Shown here: piece by piece, positions 1-8,666 of the stretch
Position numbering within the stretch: position 1 is the stretch's first letter
Layout: the number at the start of each line of letters is the position of its first letter
DNA from: Fen-1308 sp035319185
GTDB lineage: Bacteria > Nitrospirota > Thermodesulfovibrionia > Thermodesulfovibrionales > Dissulfurispiraceae
DNA: 39,888 nt
Assembly (NCBI GenBank): GCA_035319185.1
Contig: DATHDF010000013.1
Coordinates: 1 to 39,888, forward strand
Reading direction: 5' to 3'
Translations under genes and position numbers: made by a program
The notes under the pieces: model-generated
What the model was told of the DNA's origin: nothing
Seen by the model: the letters and a program-made list of their open reading frames with translations, nothing else
Databases searched by the model: none

Positions 1-93
1 TCAGGTGTTATAAGTAGTGGCTTCATTCGCCAAATTGCTGTTTCAGCCGCTCCCTGCCCTGAAAGCAGCTATCTCTTTGCATCCGACAAGTCC

Positions 94-110
94 CTCATGA
101 ATTTCATGAG
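94..110. promoter_or_regulatory. perfect 17-bp palindrome upstream of the metalloprotease gene
   Basis: CTCATGAA and TTCATGAG are perfect reverse complements around a single T. The site lies 57 bases before the ATG at 168 and 16 bases upstream of a weak -35-like TTGATT (127-132), which is followed after 19 bases by TATAGT (152-157). The geometry suits a dimeric regulator binding just upstream of a promoter. The regulator is unknown. No convincing gene was seen in bases 1-167. Confidence 0.4.
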
Positions 111-167
111 ATTGTTCAGCTCTACTTTGATTTACTAGTCATCATCTCTGTTATAGTAAATTCTGTT

Positions 168-836
168 ATGTCCATGCCGGGCTTATTGAGAGTTTCTCCG
201 ATAGTCGTACTAACCCTATTTTTTTATTTCACTATTCTTTGGCCGCTCCCGCCGCAAAACGAGTGCTCGATTGCCGCCGAAACAAAACAATCCTCTGGCA
301 GCACTGCAGACGCCGTTCCTGAAAGACCCCCTTATCTGCCCATTTACCGGATTCCTCTTCGCATACATATCGGAAAGTCGGAGCGAGAGGTTTCTGAATA
401 CCGGAATATCCTGAATGAAATAAACGATATCTGGTGGTCCCAGGCTGGAATATGCTTCGAGATGGATGTTGTGAAGCATGACAGGCCGCTCGGTAGGGGA
501 ATCGATGTATGGTTCATGCCCGACCTGAAGGAGTTCGGAGACGACAACGGGTACTTCAGGGGTGACCACGAGATCTACGTGAGGGATACCCCGATTCTCG
601 GCCCGTCTGAACATCCTGCTCATTCTCCAACCGCCCGCACGACCGCCCACGAATTGGGCCATGCCCTTGGCTTGCATCACGGGCAGGATTCCGATGACAA
701 TCTCATGAGGTCCAAGACATACGGTTGGCATCTGAGCAAGGACGAGATTAAGACGACCCGCAAAGCCGCTACTGCAAAGGCCTTGCAGGATACCAGCCCC
801 CTCCGCTGCGGAGCACCCGTAATTAATCTTGACTGA
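168..836 (+). CDS. exported metzincin-type zinc metalloprotease
   Basis: A 222-residue protein with an N-terminal hydrophobic segment (about residues 8-26) that looks like a signal peptide or membrane anchor. The extended zinc motif HExxHxxGxxH is complete: H161, E162, H165, G168 and H171. It is followed by NLM with M180 in the place of the metzincin Met-turn. This is the catalytic signature of matrixin-like peptidases, so a secreted or envelope protease is expected; the substrate cannot be read. The first 60 residues after the signal are Pro/Ser-rich and could be a linker or propeptide. No Shine-Dalgarno precedes the ATG. The nearest -10-like TATAGT ends only 10 bases upstream, so a nearly leaderless mRNA is possible. 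The gene stands alone and is convergent with the next gene. Confidence 0.8.
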   Translation: MSMPGLLRVSPIVVLTLFFYFTILWPLPPQNECSIAAETKQSSGSTADAVPERPPYLPIYRIPLRIHIGKSEREVSEYRNILNEINDIWWSQAGICFEMDVVKHDRPLGRGIDVWFMPDLKEFGDDNGYFRGDHEIYVRDTPILGPSEHPAHSPTARTTAHELGHALGLHHGQDSDDNLMRSKTYGWHLSKDEIKTTRKAATAKALQDTSPLRCGAPVINLD

Positions 837-892
837 CTTTCGCCATTCTTTTTTTACCGGTCGCCCGAAATCCGCGAGATATCCTCTCTGAA

Positions 893-1309
893 TTATCCCC
901 CGAGCAACCTCATCAGTTCGCTGACGCTCTTCACTATCTGCCCGTGGCCCTCATGGATATAGATTCCCATCTGGGCGATCAGAGAATAGGCGAGCGCGAA
1001 CTGGGCGATGGTATAGCCCGCAATCGTGAACTGGCTTATGCTGATGAAACCGATGCCGAACTGTGAGAGTGTGAAGATTCCGCAAGCGAACTGACCGATG
1101 GCTATTACGCCCTTGGCAGGAACAGGCCTCCTGTTTGCACGGTATTTAAAGGAGATGTGAAGCAGAGGCAAGCCCCAGATGTTCTGCTGTGATTTGTACT
1201 CGAATCCCCAGCCGTCCCACTTTTCCCTTGCCGGATACGGCGCTCCGCAATTGGGGCAAAACGGCGCCTGCTCAGAAACCTCTCGCTTGCATTCCCTGCA
1301 CTGTTTCAT
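893..1309 (-). CDS. zinc-ribbon protein with five ten-residue hydrophobic repeats
   Basis: A 138-residue protein. The N-terminus has a CxxC-x10-CxxC zinc ribbon (C4, C7, C18, C21) ending in CPNCGAP. A Trp/aromatic-rich linker follows. Then a hydrophobic Gly/Ala-rich segment carries the pair QF (or QM) at residues 73, 83, 93, 103 and 113, an exact ten-residue period repeated five times. Such a run could form a beta-solenoid-like stack or a membrane-associated sheet; there is no signal peptide. AAAGGAG lies about seven bases before the ATG, which fixes the start. I recall similar zinc-ribbon plus hydrophobic-repeat proteins in other bacteria but know no function. It is transcribed away from larA, with a 146-base divergent region between them. 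Confidence 0.8.
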   Translation of the reverse strand: MKQCRECKREVSEQAPFCPNCGAPYPAREKWDGWGFEYKSQQNIWGLPLLHISFKYRANRRPVPAKGVIAIGQFACGIFTLSQFGIGFISISQFTIAGYTIAQFALAYSLIAQMGIYIHEGHGQIVKSVSELMRLLGG

Positions 1310-1357
1310 AAATAACTCCTTTCAGTTGCATAGGCCGGCAGATCCTGATACAACATA

Positions 1358-1395
1358 GCGGAAACTTGCTCGCTTCCGCAATTATAGTTTATATT
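1358..1395 (+). promoter_or_regulatory. candidate larA promoter with overlapping inverted repeat
   Basis: The inverted repeat GCGGAA (1358-1363) and TTCCGC (1374-1379), ten bases apart, brackets a -35-like TTGCTC (1366-1371). An 18-base spacer leads to TATATT (1390-1395). The larA ATG at 1456 leaves a 5' leader of about 55 bases. A repressor bound to the repeat would cover the -35. This is a sequence-only prediction. Confidence 0.4.
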
Positions 1396-1455
1396 AATTT
1401 ACTTTACTTTTACCCCGCAGACCGGGTATCCCCTTCAAAAAAAGGACCTGCAATA

Positions 1456-2721
1456 ATGATAAAAGAGTATTCCATGCACTATGGAAAGGGCTCTATTGGT
1501 TTCAGCCTCGATCAATCTCTGGTATCGGCGGAGCTCAGGATCAAGGATTGCCCCAGGCTCGCCGATCCGGACGAGGCGGTGCGCAAAGCCATACGAAATC
1601 CTATCGGCTCAGCCCCGCTGCGTGAGATCATTAAACCCGGAGAGACGGTCACATTCATAGTCAACGATCCCACGCGCGTGGCCAACAGCCATGTGTTCTT
1701 GCCGGTGATGATGAAGGAACTTAATGATGCCGGAGTGCCAGACTCCGATATGCGCATTATCTTTGCCCTCGGGACTCACCGCTCCATGACCGAAAAAGAG
1801 ATGACTGATACGGTGGGCGATGATGTTGCCTCGCGCATCAGGATGTACAACTCGGACTGTAAGGATGAAAGCCGGTTCGTTTACTTCGGCACTACATCGC
1901 GGGGGACAAGGGTCTTATTCCATAAAATAGCTGCTGAAGCTGATCATATAATCTGCACTGGTAACATCGTGCACCACTTCTTTGCCGGATTCGGAGGCGG
2001 AAGGAAGGCCCTGTTCCCGGGCGTCGCAGCCTATGAGACGATACGCCATAACCACAGCTTTATGATGGACCCGGATGCAGTGATCGGCAAGCTGCACGGC
2101 AACCCGATTTATGAAGACCAGATCGAAGGTGCAGAGATGCGCAGGCCGTCGTTTCTGCTGAATGTGGTGCTGAACGAGGATTACGAATTCCTGCAGGTCT
2201 TTGCCGGAGATTATATAGCCGCGCACCTGGAAGCGTGCAAATTCGTGGAGAGAGTCTACAGCACCGCGCTTGAGAAAGAGGCCGACATCGTAATCGCGAG
2301 CTGCGGCGGTTTTCCCAAGGACATTAATATCTATCAGCTCCAGAAAACCATGGACAATGCATGGTGCGCCGTGCGCCAGGGCGGGGTTGTCATCATTCTT
2401 GGTGAATGCTGCGAGGGTTCAGGGTCGGCACTTTACGAGCAGACCATGCGCGAGTGCAGGACGCCCGATCGCGTTGCCGAAAAGCTGAGAGACAGCTTCC
2501 AGATAGGCGCCCACAAGGCGTACGCGGTTACGCGGCTTATGAATAAGGCGCGATTTATCCTGGTCTCAAGCCTGAATCCCGAACTCGCCGAAACGTTGCT
2601 TTTCACGCCCGCAAAAGATATGGCTCAAGCCCTGAAACTGGCCTCTGAAATAGTCGGCAGCTCTCCTGATATCGTTCTCATGCCCCAGGGCAGCCTTACC
2701 GTCCCGATGGTAAGAAAATAG
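1456..2721 (+). CDS. larA: nickel-pincer lactate racemase family protein (LarA-like)
   Basis: A 421-residue protein of the LarA/DUF2088 family, which interconverts D- and L-lactate or epimerises other 2-hydroxyacids using a nickel-pincer nucleotide cofactor. The key residues fall at almost the same numbers as in Lactobacillus plantarum LarA: H108 in GTHR, H174 in HHFFAGF, cofactor lysine K184 in GGRK, H200, Q294 and K297, plus the NDPTR motif (D71, R74). Racemase chemistry is therefore likely intact. The reading frame is open upstream to 1366, but ATG 1456 is preferred because AAAGGA precedes it and it gives the usual family length. The stop touches the start of the dehydrogenase, implying one transcript. 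The cofactor genes larB, larC and larE are not here. The exact substrate is an inference from the neighbour. Confidence 0.85.
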   Translation: MIKEYSMHYGKGSIGFSLDQSLVSAELRIKDCPRLADPDEAVRKAIRNPIGSAPLREIIKPGETVTFIVNDPTRVANSHVFLPVMMKELNDAGVPDSDMRIIFALGTHRSMTEKEMTDTVGDDVASRIRMYNSDCKDESRFVYFGTTSRGTRVLFHKIAAEADHIICTGNIVHHFFAGFGGGRKALFPGVAAYETIRHNHSFMMDPDAVIGKLHGNPIYEDQIEGAEMRRPSFLLNVVLNEDYEFLQVFAGDYIAAHLEACKFVERVYSTALEKEADIVIASCGGFPKDINIYQLQKTMDNAWCAVRQGGVVIILGECCEGSGSALYEQTMRECRTPDRVAEKLRDSFQIGAHKAYAVTRLMNKARFILVSSLNPELAETLLFTPAKDMAQALKLASEIVGSSPDIVLMPQGSLTVPMVRK

Positions 2722-2723
2722 TG

Positions 2724-5630
2724 ATGGAAACAAGATTCGCCGATTTGGGAAGGTCGCTCGAAGGCGATCTGTATTGCGATGAGGCCACCCGAATTCTGTA
2801 TTCCACGGATGCCTCCGTCTATCGGGAGTTGCCGCTGGCCGTTGCGCGTCCCAAGAATAGTTCCGACATCAAAAAGCTTATCCGTTTCGCCGCGACCGAG
2901 AAAACATCCCTGATACCCAGGACCGCAGGCACATCCCTGGCCGGGCAATGCGTCGGAAGCGGCATCGTCGTGGATGTCTCGAAATACATGACCCGGATCA
3001 TCGAGGTCAACAAGGAAAAGCATTGGGTGCGCGTGCAACCAGGCGTTGTGCTGGACGAATTGAACAAACACCTCAAGCAGTTCGGCCTCTTCTTCGGACC
3101 GGAGACATCTACATCCAACCGCTGCATGATCGGCGGCATGGTCGGCAACAACGCCTGCGGCGCAAATTCGCTGGTTTATGGGAGCACGCGCGATCACACG
3201 CTCGAAATCAATGCCATCGGCAGCGACGGCTCGGAGCTCATTTTCGGACCGTTGTCAGCCGAAGAGTTCGACCGCAAATGCGGGCTGCAGACATTCGAGG
3301 GCTCTCTTTACAGGAACATCAGGGACATGCTCTCTGACCCGCTCAACCGCGAACAGATCAGCGCCAATTATCCCGAGAAGTCGAACCGCCGCCGCAACAC
3401 CGGATATTGCATCGACCTTTTGATGGATACCGTGCCGTTTACGGGCAGCGGCGAGCCCTTCAATTTCTGCAAGCTGCTCGCCGGATCGGAAGGTACACTC
3501 GTGTTTTTCACCGAGATAAAACTGCATTGCGACCCTCTTCCGCCCAAGGAAAAGGCTGTGGTCGCGATTCATCTGAACGAACTAAACGACGCGTTCAAGG
3601 CCAATCTCGTGGCGTTAAAGCATAATCCGACCGCCGTCGAGCTGATGGACAAGACCATCCTCGACTGCACCGCGCATAACAGGAAACAGCGTGCCAACCG
3701 CTTCTTCATTGAAGGCGACCCGTCGGCCCTGCTAATCGCTGAATTTGCTCGTGATACTAAAGAGGATATCGAAAAGACGGCAGCGGATCTGATAGCTGAC
3801 ATGAAGGCCCATAGTTATGGATATCATTTCCCTATTATCTGGGGCAACGACATCAAGAAGGTGTGGAGCCTGCGAAAGGCAGGCCTCGGCGTGCTTTCAA
3901 ATATCCCCGGAGACGCGAAGCCGGTCTCGGTCATCGAAGACACGGCTGTTAGCCCGCAATTCCTGCCGGATTATATAAAGGACTTCCAGGAGATGATAAG
4001 GCACCACGGCATTCAGGGCGTTTACTATGCCCACATAGGGACAGGGGAGCTTCACCTCAGGCCGGTGCTGAACCTGAAGAAGCCCGAAGACGTAGAGATG
4101 TTCCATACGGTCGCACTGGAAGTCGCACGGCTCGTGAAGAAGTACCGGGGCTCCCTGAGCGGAGAGCACGGCGTCGGCAGACTGAGGGCCGAGTTCATCC
4201 CATTCATGATCGGTGACCACAACTATGGATTGCTTAAGCTGGTTAAGAAGACCTGGGACCCGGACAATATATTCAACCCCGGAAAGATTATCAACGCTGC
4301 GCCGATGACTTCGCAGCTGCGCTACGAGCCCGGGAAGAAGACGAGAAAGTTCGATACCTATTTCAACTTTGACAAGACCAGGGACATCATGCGGGCCATC
4401 GAGCAGTGTAACGGCTCCGGAGACTGCCGCAAGTCTCACATTATCGGCGGCACGATGTGCCCCAGCTTCATGGTCATGCGCGACGAGCGACACGTTACGC
4501 GGGGGCGAGCCAACATGCTGCGCGAGATACTGACTCATACGACGAAATCGAACCCCTTCGACCATAAGGAACTGTACGACGTGCTGGACCTCTGCCTGTC
4601 TTGCAAGGCCTGCAAGACCGAATGCCCGTCGAACGTCGATATCGCAAAGCTGAAAGCGGAATTCCTCCAGCACTATTATGAATCTAACCCTGTGCCTTTG
4701 CGGGTGCTGCTGATCGCGAACATTCACTATCTGAATGCGATGGGTTCGCTCATGCCTTCGCTGACCAATTTCATGTTCGGCAGGATGGGCTGGTTCATGA
4801 AGCGCATCGGCTTTTCGGATAAAAGGTCGATCCCGCAGTTGTCGAACACCACTCTGTCAGCCTGGTTCAGAAAGCAGTCCATGCCGAACGGCACCGGCAG
4901 GCGCGTCTATTTCTTCAACGACGAATTCACGAATTACAACGACGCTGAAATCGGCATCAGGGCGATAATGCTGCTTACCAAACTGGGCTATGAAGTCGTC
5001 ATACCGAACCATACCATCAGCGGCAGGGCGTATCTTTCAAAGGGCCTGCTGAAGAAGGCAAAGCGGATAGCAAACGATAATATCCGGCTTCTTAAAGATG
5101 TCATAACCCATGAGGAGCCGCTTGTGGGCATCGAGCCTTCGGCTATACTGACCTTTCGCGATGAATATCCGGAATTGTGCAACCGCGACTTCCACGCAGA
5201 GGCGGACAAACTGTCAAAGAACGTCTTCATGATCGACGAGTTTATTTCGAGAGAGATCGACAGAGGCCATATCACGCATGAACAGTTCACGAAAGAAAAG
5301 CGTCTGGTGAAATTTCACGGTCATTGCCAGCAAAAAGCGCTGATCTCAACCGCCGCATTGAAAAGGGTCCTGTCACTGCCGGTGAATTACAGGGTCGAGG
5401 AGATCAACTCGGGATGCTGCGGCATGGCCGGATCGTTCGGCTACGAGGCCGAGCATTACGACATCTCGATGAAAATCGGAGAGATGGTTCTCTTCCCGGC
5501 AGTGCGCGCAGCAGATGGTGAAACTATTATCACAGCTCCAGGCACCAGCTGCAGGCACCACATCACGGACGGCACCGGCAGAAAGCCGGTGCATCCGGTG
5601 GAAGTCCTCTGGGACGCGCTGATAAAGTAA
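2724..5630 (+). CDS. FAD-binding / Fe-S D-2-hydroxyacid dehydrogenase (YdiJ / D-lactate dehydrogenase type)
   Basis: About 968 residues in four parts. The first is a PCMH-type FAD-binding domain with PRTAGTSLAGQ near residue 70 and GGMVGNNACGANS near 137. The second is an FAD-oxidase C-terminal domain (about 250-530) containing SGEHGVGR. The third is a ferredoxin-like segment: a first cysteine group from about residue 561 and CLSCKACKTECP near 624. The last is a cysteine-rich CCG-type domain with GCCGMAGSFG near 897. This matches single-chain D-lactate / D-2-hydroxyglutarate dehydrogenases, which oxidise the hydroxyacid on FAD and pass electrons through Fe-S centres to a membrane or soluble acceptor. 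ATG 2724 or the GTG at 2721, which overlaps the larA stop, could be the start. Next to larA, lactate use is the simplest reading: racemise L- to D-lactate, then oxidise to pyruvate. 2-Hydroxyglutarate cannot be excluded. Confidence 0.85.
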   Translation: METRFADLGRSLEGDLYCDEATRILYSTDASVYRELPLAVARPKNSSDIKKLIRFAATEKTSLIPRTAGTSLAGQCVGSGIVVDVSKYMTRIIEVNKEKHWVRVQPGVVLDELNKHLKQFGLFFGPETSTSNRCMIGGMVGNNACGANSLVYGSTRDHTLEINAIGSDGSELIFGPLSAEEFDRKCGLQTFEGSLYRNIRDMLSDPLNREQISANYPEKSNRRRNTGYCIDLLMDTVPFTGSGEPFNFCKLLAGSEGTLVFFTEIKLHCDPLPPKEKAVVAIHLNELNDAFKANLVALKHNPTAVELMDKTILDCTAHNRKQRANRFFIEGDPSALLIAEFARDTKEDIEKTAADLIADMKAHSYGYHFPIIWGNDIKKVWSLRKAGLGVLSNIPGDAKPVSVIEDTAVSPQFLPDYIKDFQEMIRHHGIQGVYYAHIGTGELHLRPVLNLKKPEDVEMFHTVALEVARLVKKYRGSLSGEHGVGRLRAEFIPFMIGDHNYGLLKLVKKTWDPDNIFNPGKIINAAPMTSQLRYEPGKKTRKFDTYFNFDKTRDIMRAIEQCNGSGDCRKSHIIGGTMCPSFMVMRDERHVTRGRANMLREILTHTTKSNPFDHKELYDVLDLCLSCKACKTECPSNVDIAKLKAEFLQHYYESNPVPLRVLLIANIHYLNAMGSLMPSLTNFMFGRMGWFMKRIGFSDKRSIPQLSNTTLSAWFRKQSMPNGTGRRVYFFNDEFTNYNDAEIGIRAIMLLTKLGYEVVIPNHTISGRAYLSKGLLKKAKRIANDNIRLLKDVITHEEPLVGIEPSAILTFRDEYPELCNRDFHAEADKLSKNVFMIDEFISREIDRGHITHEQFTKEKRLVKFHGHCQQKALISTAALKRVLSLPVNYRVEEINSGCCGMAGSFGYEAEHYDISMKIGEMVLFPAVRAADGETIITAPGTSCRHHITDGTGRKPVHPVEVLWDALIK

Positions 5631-5662
5631 AAGAGCAATCCCGATAGCTTCAAGTCAACTCA

Positions 5663-6967
5663 TTACGACGAATATATCTTGTCCCTGCGATTAATAAACT
5701 TGATATGGCTGTAATGTCCGCGCCTGCGTGCCTCATCGAGAATGCTCAGGCCTTCGTCCCTGCAGTGATCACATGCGCCTATCGGAATTTCAATGCAGAC
5801 GGACAGGTCGTTTATTGTAGAAGTTGTCTCAATCACAAGAAGCCCTGCGCATTTTTCGCATGCCATGACGGATTCGCGCTGGTGCTCTCTTATCATGTCG
5901 GTATCATAAAAAATGTTCTTTTCCCTTGTAACAAATGAACCGGGCTCAAATTGCCCCGACCGCAAAGGCTTGAAGTAACGCTCCAGGACCTTGTCATTCA
6001 CCTGCTTGATGCGCTCCGTTACGCTGCCTGCCTGCCTCAGCCGCGCTTCATCATAGTCAGGCTCGCGCAGGTTGTCGAAATCGAGCCCGGCCATTGCGAG
6101 CGCAATCCCGCAATTCACATATGGCAGCGCACCCTGGATGGAATAGCCTCCTTCAAGCACGGCAATATTGGGATTTAACTTCCGGTTCAGAAGCGCGTAG
6201 CCCCTTGCAGTAAATTTCATGTTGGTGATCGGGTCTGAATAATGATTATCCTGGCCTGCCGAGTTGACTATCAAGTCGGGCTTGAAGTCTGCAAGAATGG
6301 GAAGCACCACATTGTCAATCACGCTGATGAATCCCTCGTCGCATGTTTCCGGTGGAAGCGGTATATTGATAGTCCTGTTACGCGCATTCGGCCCGCCGCT
6401 CTCTTCAATGAACCCGGTGCCCGGATACAGCGTCCTTCCATCCTGGTGCATGGATATAAAGAGTGTATTGGGATCATGCCAGTAAATGTCCTGCGTGCCG
6501 TCGCCGTGATGACAGTCGGTGTCCACGACGGCAATGCGCTTTTGTCCGTAATGTTCGCGGATATGCTCGATCATTATCGCCTCGATGTTGATGTTGCAGA
6601 AGCCGCGATTGCCGTGAACCACCTTCATGGCGTGGTGCCCCGGCGGCCGCACCAGTGCGAATGCCTTTTCAGTCGTGCCTTCCATAACAAGCCTTGCCGC
6701 CCTGATGGCCCCGCCGGCCGAAATGAGGTGCGACTCGGTAGTAACTGCCACTACATTTGGAATTAGAAAATGGACCCTTGTAACATCCTCCGGCAGCGCA
6801 ATGTCCGGCTTGTGCTCGGTGATACCGTCAATGTCGAAGATACCCTCTTCGCGAAGCTGATCCTGCGTGTAGAGAAGCCTTTCCTCTCTTTCCGGATGAG
6901 TTGGGCTGATGGCCCAGTCGTAAGCCGGAAAGAATATTATGCCAAGCCTGTCTTTAGCTTTTAGCAT
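5663..6967 (-). CDS. histone-deacetylase-fold amidohydrolase with C-terminal double CxxC
   Basis: 434 residues. Residues 1-330 are a complete arginase/HDAC-superfamily catalytic domain: RPPGHH (H111, H112), zinc ligands D151 and H153 in DTDCHHGDG, D240 in SAGQDNHYSDP, and the GGY tyrosine Y285. Bacterial members deacetylate small molecules such as acetylpolyamines, or proteins. Residues 331-434 are an unusual tail with C370-x2-C373 and C399-x2-C402, the layout of a small zinc ribbon. Its ATG overlaps the stop of the upstream hydantoinase-like gene (ATGCTAA), so translation is coupled and the two proteins probably work together. No signal peptide, so cytoplasmic. Substrate unknown. Confidence 0.85.
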   Translation of the reverse strand: MLKAKDRLGIIFFPAYDWAISPTHPEREERLLYTQDQLREEGIFDIDGITEHKPDIALPEDVTRVHFLIPNVVAVTTESHLISAGGAIRAARLVMEGTTEKAFALVRPPGHHAMKVVHGNRGFCNINIEAIMIEHIREHYGQKRIAVVDTDCHHGDGTQDIYWHDPNTLFISMHQDGRTLYPGTGFIEESGGPNARNRTINIPLPPETCDEGFISVIDNVVLPILADFKPDLIVNSAGQDNHYSDPITNMKFTARGYALLNRKLNPNIAVLEGGYSIQGALPYVNCGIALAMAGLDFDNLREPDYDEARLRQAGSVTERIKQVNDKVLERYFKPLRSGQFEPGSFVTREKNIFYDTDMIREHQRESVMACEKCAGLLVIETTSTINDLSVCIEIPIGACDHCRDEGLSILDEARRRGHYSHIKFINRRDKIYSS

Positions 6968-8628
6968 GACGCTTTCACTCCGTTGACATAGGCAGGAATC
7001 AGGCCTGGCTTAATCTGGCTTCGCACCCTTATATTTCTGCCCGCAAGCCTTGGGCCCTGCATCATATTGAAAGACGACTCTTCTATTACCTGTGCATCAG
7101 CTGATTCAGCAGCTCCCACCGATGCAAGCAGATATTGTTCAGCATCGCGCCGAGCATCTGCACCGGAATAATTTCTGTCGATAGTCCTATTTACAGAAAG
7201 GCGCGGCACCAGGAGTACTCCACGCTCTGTGTCCGCAAAAAGTTCGATGTCCATAGTTGTCCGCGTCAAAGCGGCTCCAACGGCATTTGCAACGCTATGG
7301 ACTTTAGGCACAATAGCCTCAAGTCCGAACGCCTGCGATAAGCGCCTGGAAAAGGCCTGTGCCGGGCCGCCTATTATGATGAGTCCCGACGGCACTATCT
7401 TATCCGTATGAAGAAGTTCATGGATTGTGTATACGGGGCGCTCATTGAGTTCGTCAAGCATATGCCGCACTGCAGTTGCAATAGCTTCAACAGATTTTTC
7501 TACAGCGATAGCAGCTATTTCCGCCGCAGAACGACCCGATTCCATTGCCAGTTCCGAAATCCCCCTGCGGGACGCCTCGACATCTCCGAAGGCTATCTCG
7601 CAAACCATGTTAAAGGCATCTATAAGGGCAGGCCTGCTGCCGCCTGATGCCATACATGGGCCTAAGCGATCCGGGCCTATTGTTACCGTTCCGTTGCCAG
7701 CCCGCAATACCGAATCACCGCCGACAGCTATGGACTTGGTTCTCAGGGAACGTACAAGCGTCGGCCTCCCATAAAGAGAAATGCCCTCCGGCTCGATAAG
7801 CGGCGAGCCACCGGCAAATATGGCAATATCAGTTGACGTGCCTCCTATATCAAGTATTATCGCGTCTCCGCCTATCCGACAAAGAGCGGCGACTCCCATG
7901 ATGCTGGCAGCAGGGCCGGACAGGATAGATTGCACCGGCAAATTGCGGGAAGAGGCGAAAGTCATCGTACCGCCGTCAGCCTTGAGAATGTTGATGGGCA
8001 TGCTAAGGCCCATGCCGCAGATGCCCTCTGCCACTGCGTAAGCGAAATCGTTGAATGTGCGCCAGACTGCGGAGTTGAAATATGCCGTATTTATCCGGCG
8101 GGGAAAGTTAAGTCCTCCCGATACCCTGTGACCCGCTGTAATGATATCGGCCTCCCTTCCAATAGCCGATTCTATGAGAAGTTCGTGCGAGGGGTTGCGG
8201 GTAGAAAACTTGGTTACTACGGCATATGCACGAATTCCCTGCCCCCGGAACTCTGCAACGGCATCTTCAAGCTGCCTTTTGTTAAGCGGCCTTCGTTCTT
8301 CGCCGCGATGATCTATTGACCCGTCCACCGCAAAAAAGTGGCTACCCGCCCGGTGCAGCAAAGGGTCGATCCCGGGCCCTGACGACACGATGACGCCGAC
8401 CTCCTCAGCCTTACCTTCAAGAAGGACATTGGTGGTCAAAGTGGTGCTCAGGGTAACGGCCTCTACTTTTTTCGGATCTGCATCATTCAGAATTTGCTGA
8501 AACGCAGAGAGCACTGACGCCAAGAGATTATCACGGTCGGTTTCCACCTTTGCGATCGAAACGAGACCTTCCGTACCAACAAGCACGGCATCCGTATGAG
8601 TTCCGCCTACGTCAAGACCTATCCGCAT
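6961..8628 (-). CDS. hydantoinase/oxoprolinase (HyuA)-family ASKHA protein
   Basis: 555 residues. The N-terminus MRIGLDVGGTHTDAVLV and STTLTTNVLLEG are typical of HyuA N-terminal domains. LSGPAASIMG near 240 and DIGGTSTDIAIF near 265 form the second ATP-binding half of an actin-like (ASKHA) fold. Family members use ATP to open cyclic amides such as hydantoins or 5-oxoproline, or to carboxylate ketones. It is shorter than the usual HyuA of about 680-700 residues, and no HyuB partner is next to it. The adjacent coupled gene is instead an HDAC-fold amidohydrolase, so the specific reaction is open. The start is preceded only by a weak AGAG. It begins 38 bases after the comM stop and may share its transcript. 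Confidence 0.75.
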   Translation of the reverse strand: MRIGLDVGGTHTDAVLVGTEGLVSIAKVETDRDNLLASVLSAFQQILNDADPKKVEAVTLSTTLTTNVLLEGKAEEVGVIVSSGPGIDPLLHRAGSHFFAVDGSIDHRGEERRPLNKRQLEDAVAEFRGQGIRAYAVVTKFSTRNPSHELLIESAIGREADIITAGHRVSGGLNFPRRINTAYFNSAVWRTFNDFAYAVAEGICGMGLSMPINILKADGGTMTFASSRNLPVQSILSGPAASIMGVAALCRIGGDAIILDIGGTSTDIAIFAGGSPLIEPEGISLYGRPTLVRSLRTKSIAVGGDSVLRAGNGTVTIGPDRLGPCMASGGSRPALIDAFNMVCEIAFGDVEASRRGISELAMESGRSAAEIAAIAVEKSVEAIATAVRHMLDELNERPVYTIHELLHTDKIVPSGLIIIGGPAQAFSRRLSQAFGLEAIVPKVHSVANAVGAALTRTTMDIELFADTERGVLLVPRLSVNRTIDRNYSGADARRDAEQYLLASVGAAESADAQVIEESSFNMMQGPRLAGRNIRVRSQIKPGLIPAYVNGVKASC

Positions 8629-8666
8629 TAACTCTATAATAAATGCGGCTACAGTTTATTGCAATT

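Noticed and set aside
3897..4727. 276-residue minus-strand ORF inside the dehydrogenase
   Set aside because: Antisense shadow; the plus-strand protein has complete, conserved motifs across the region.
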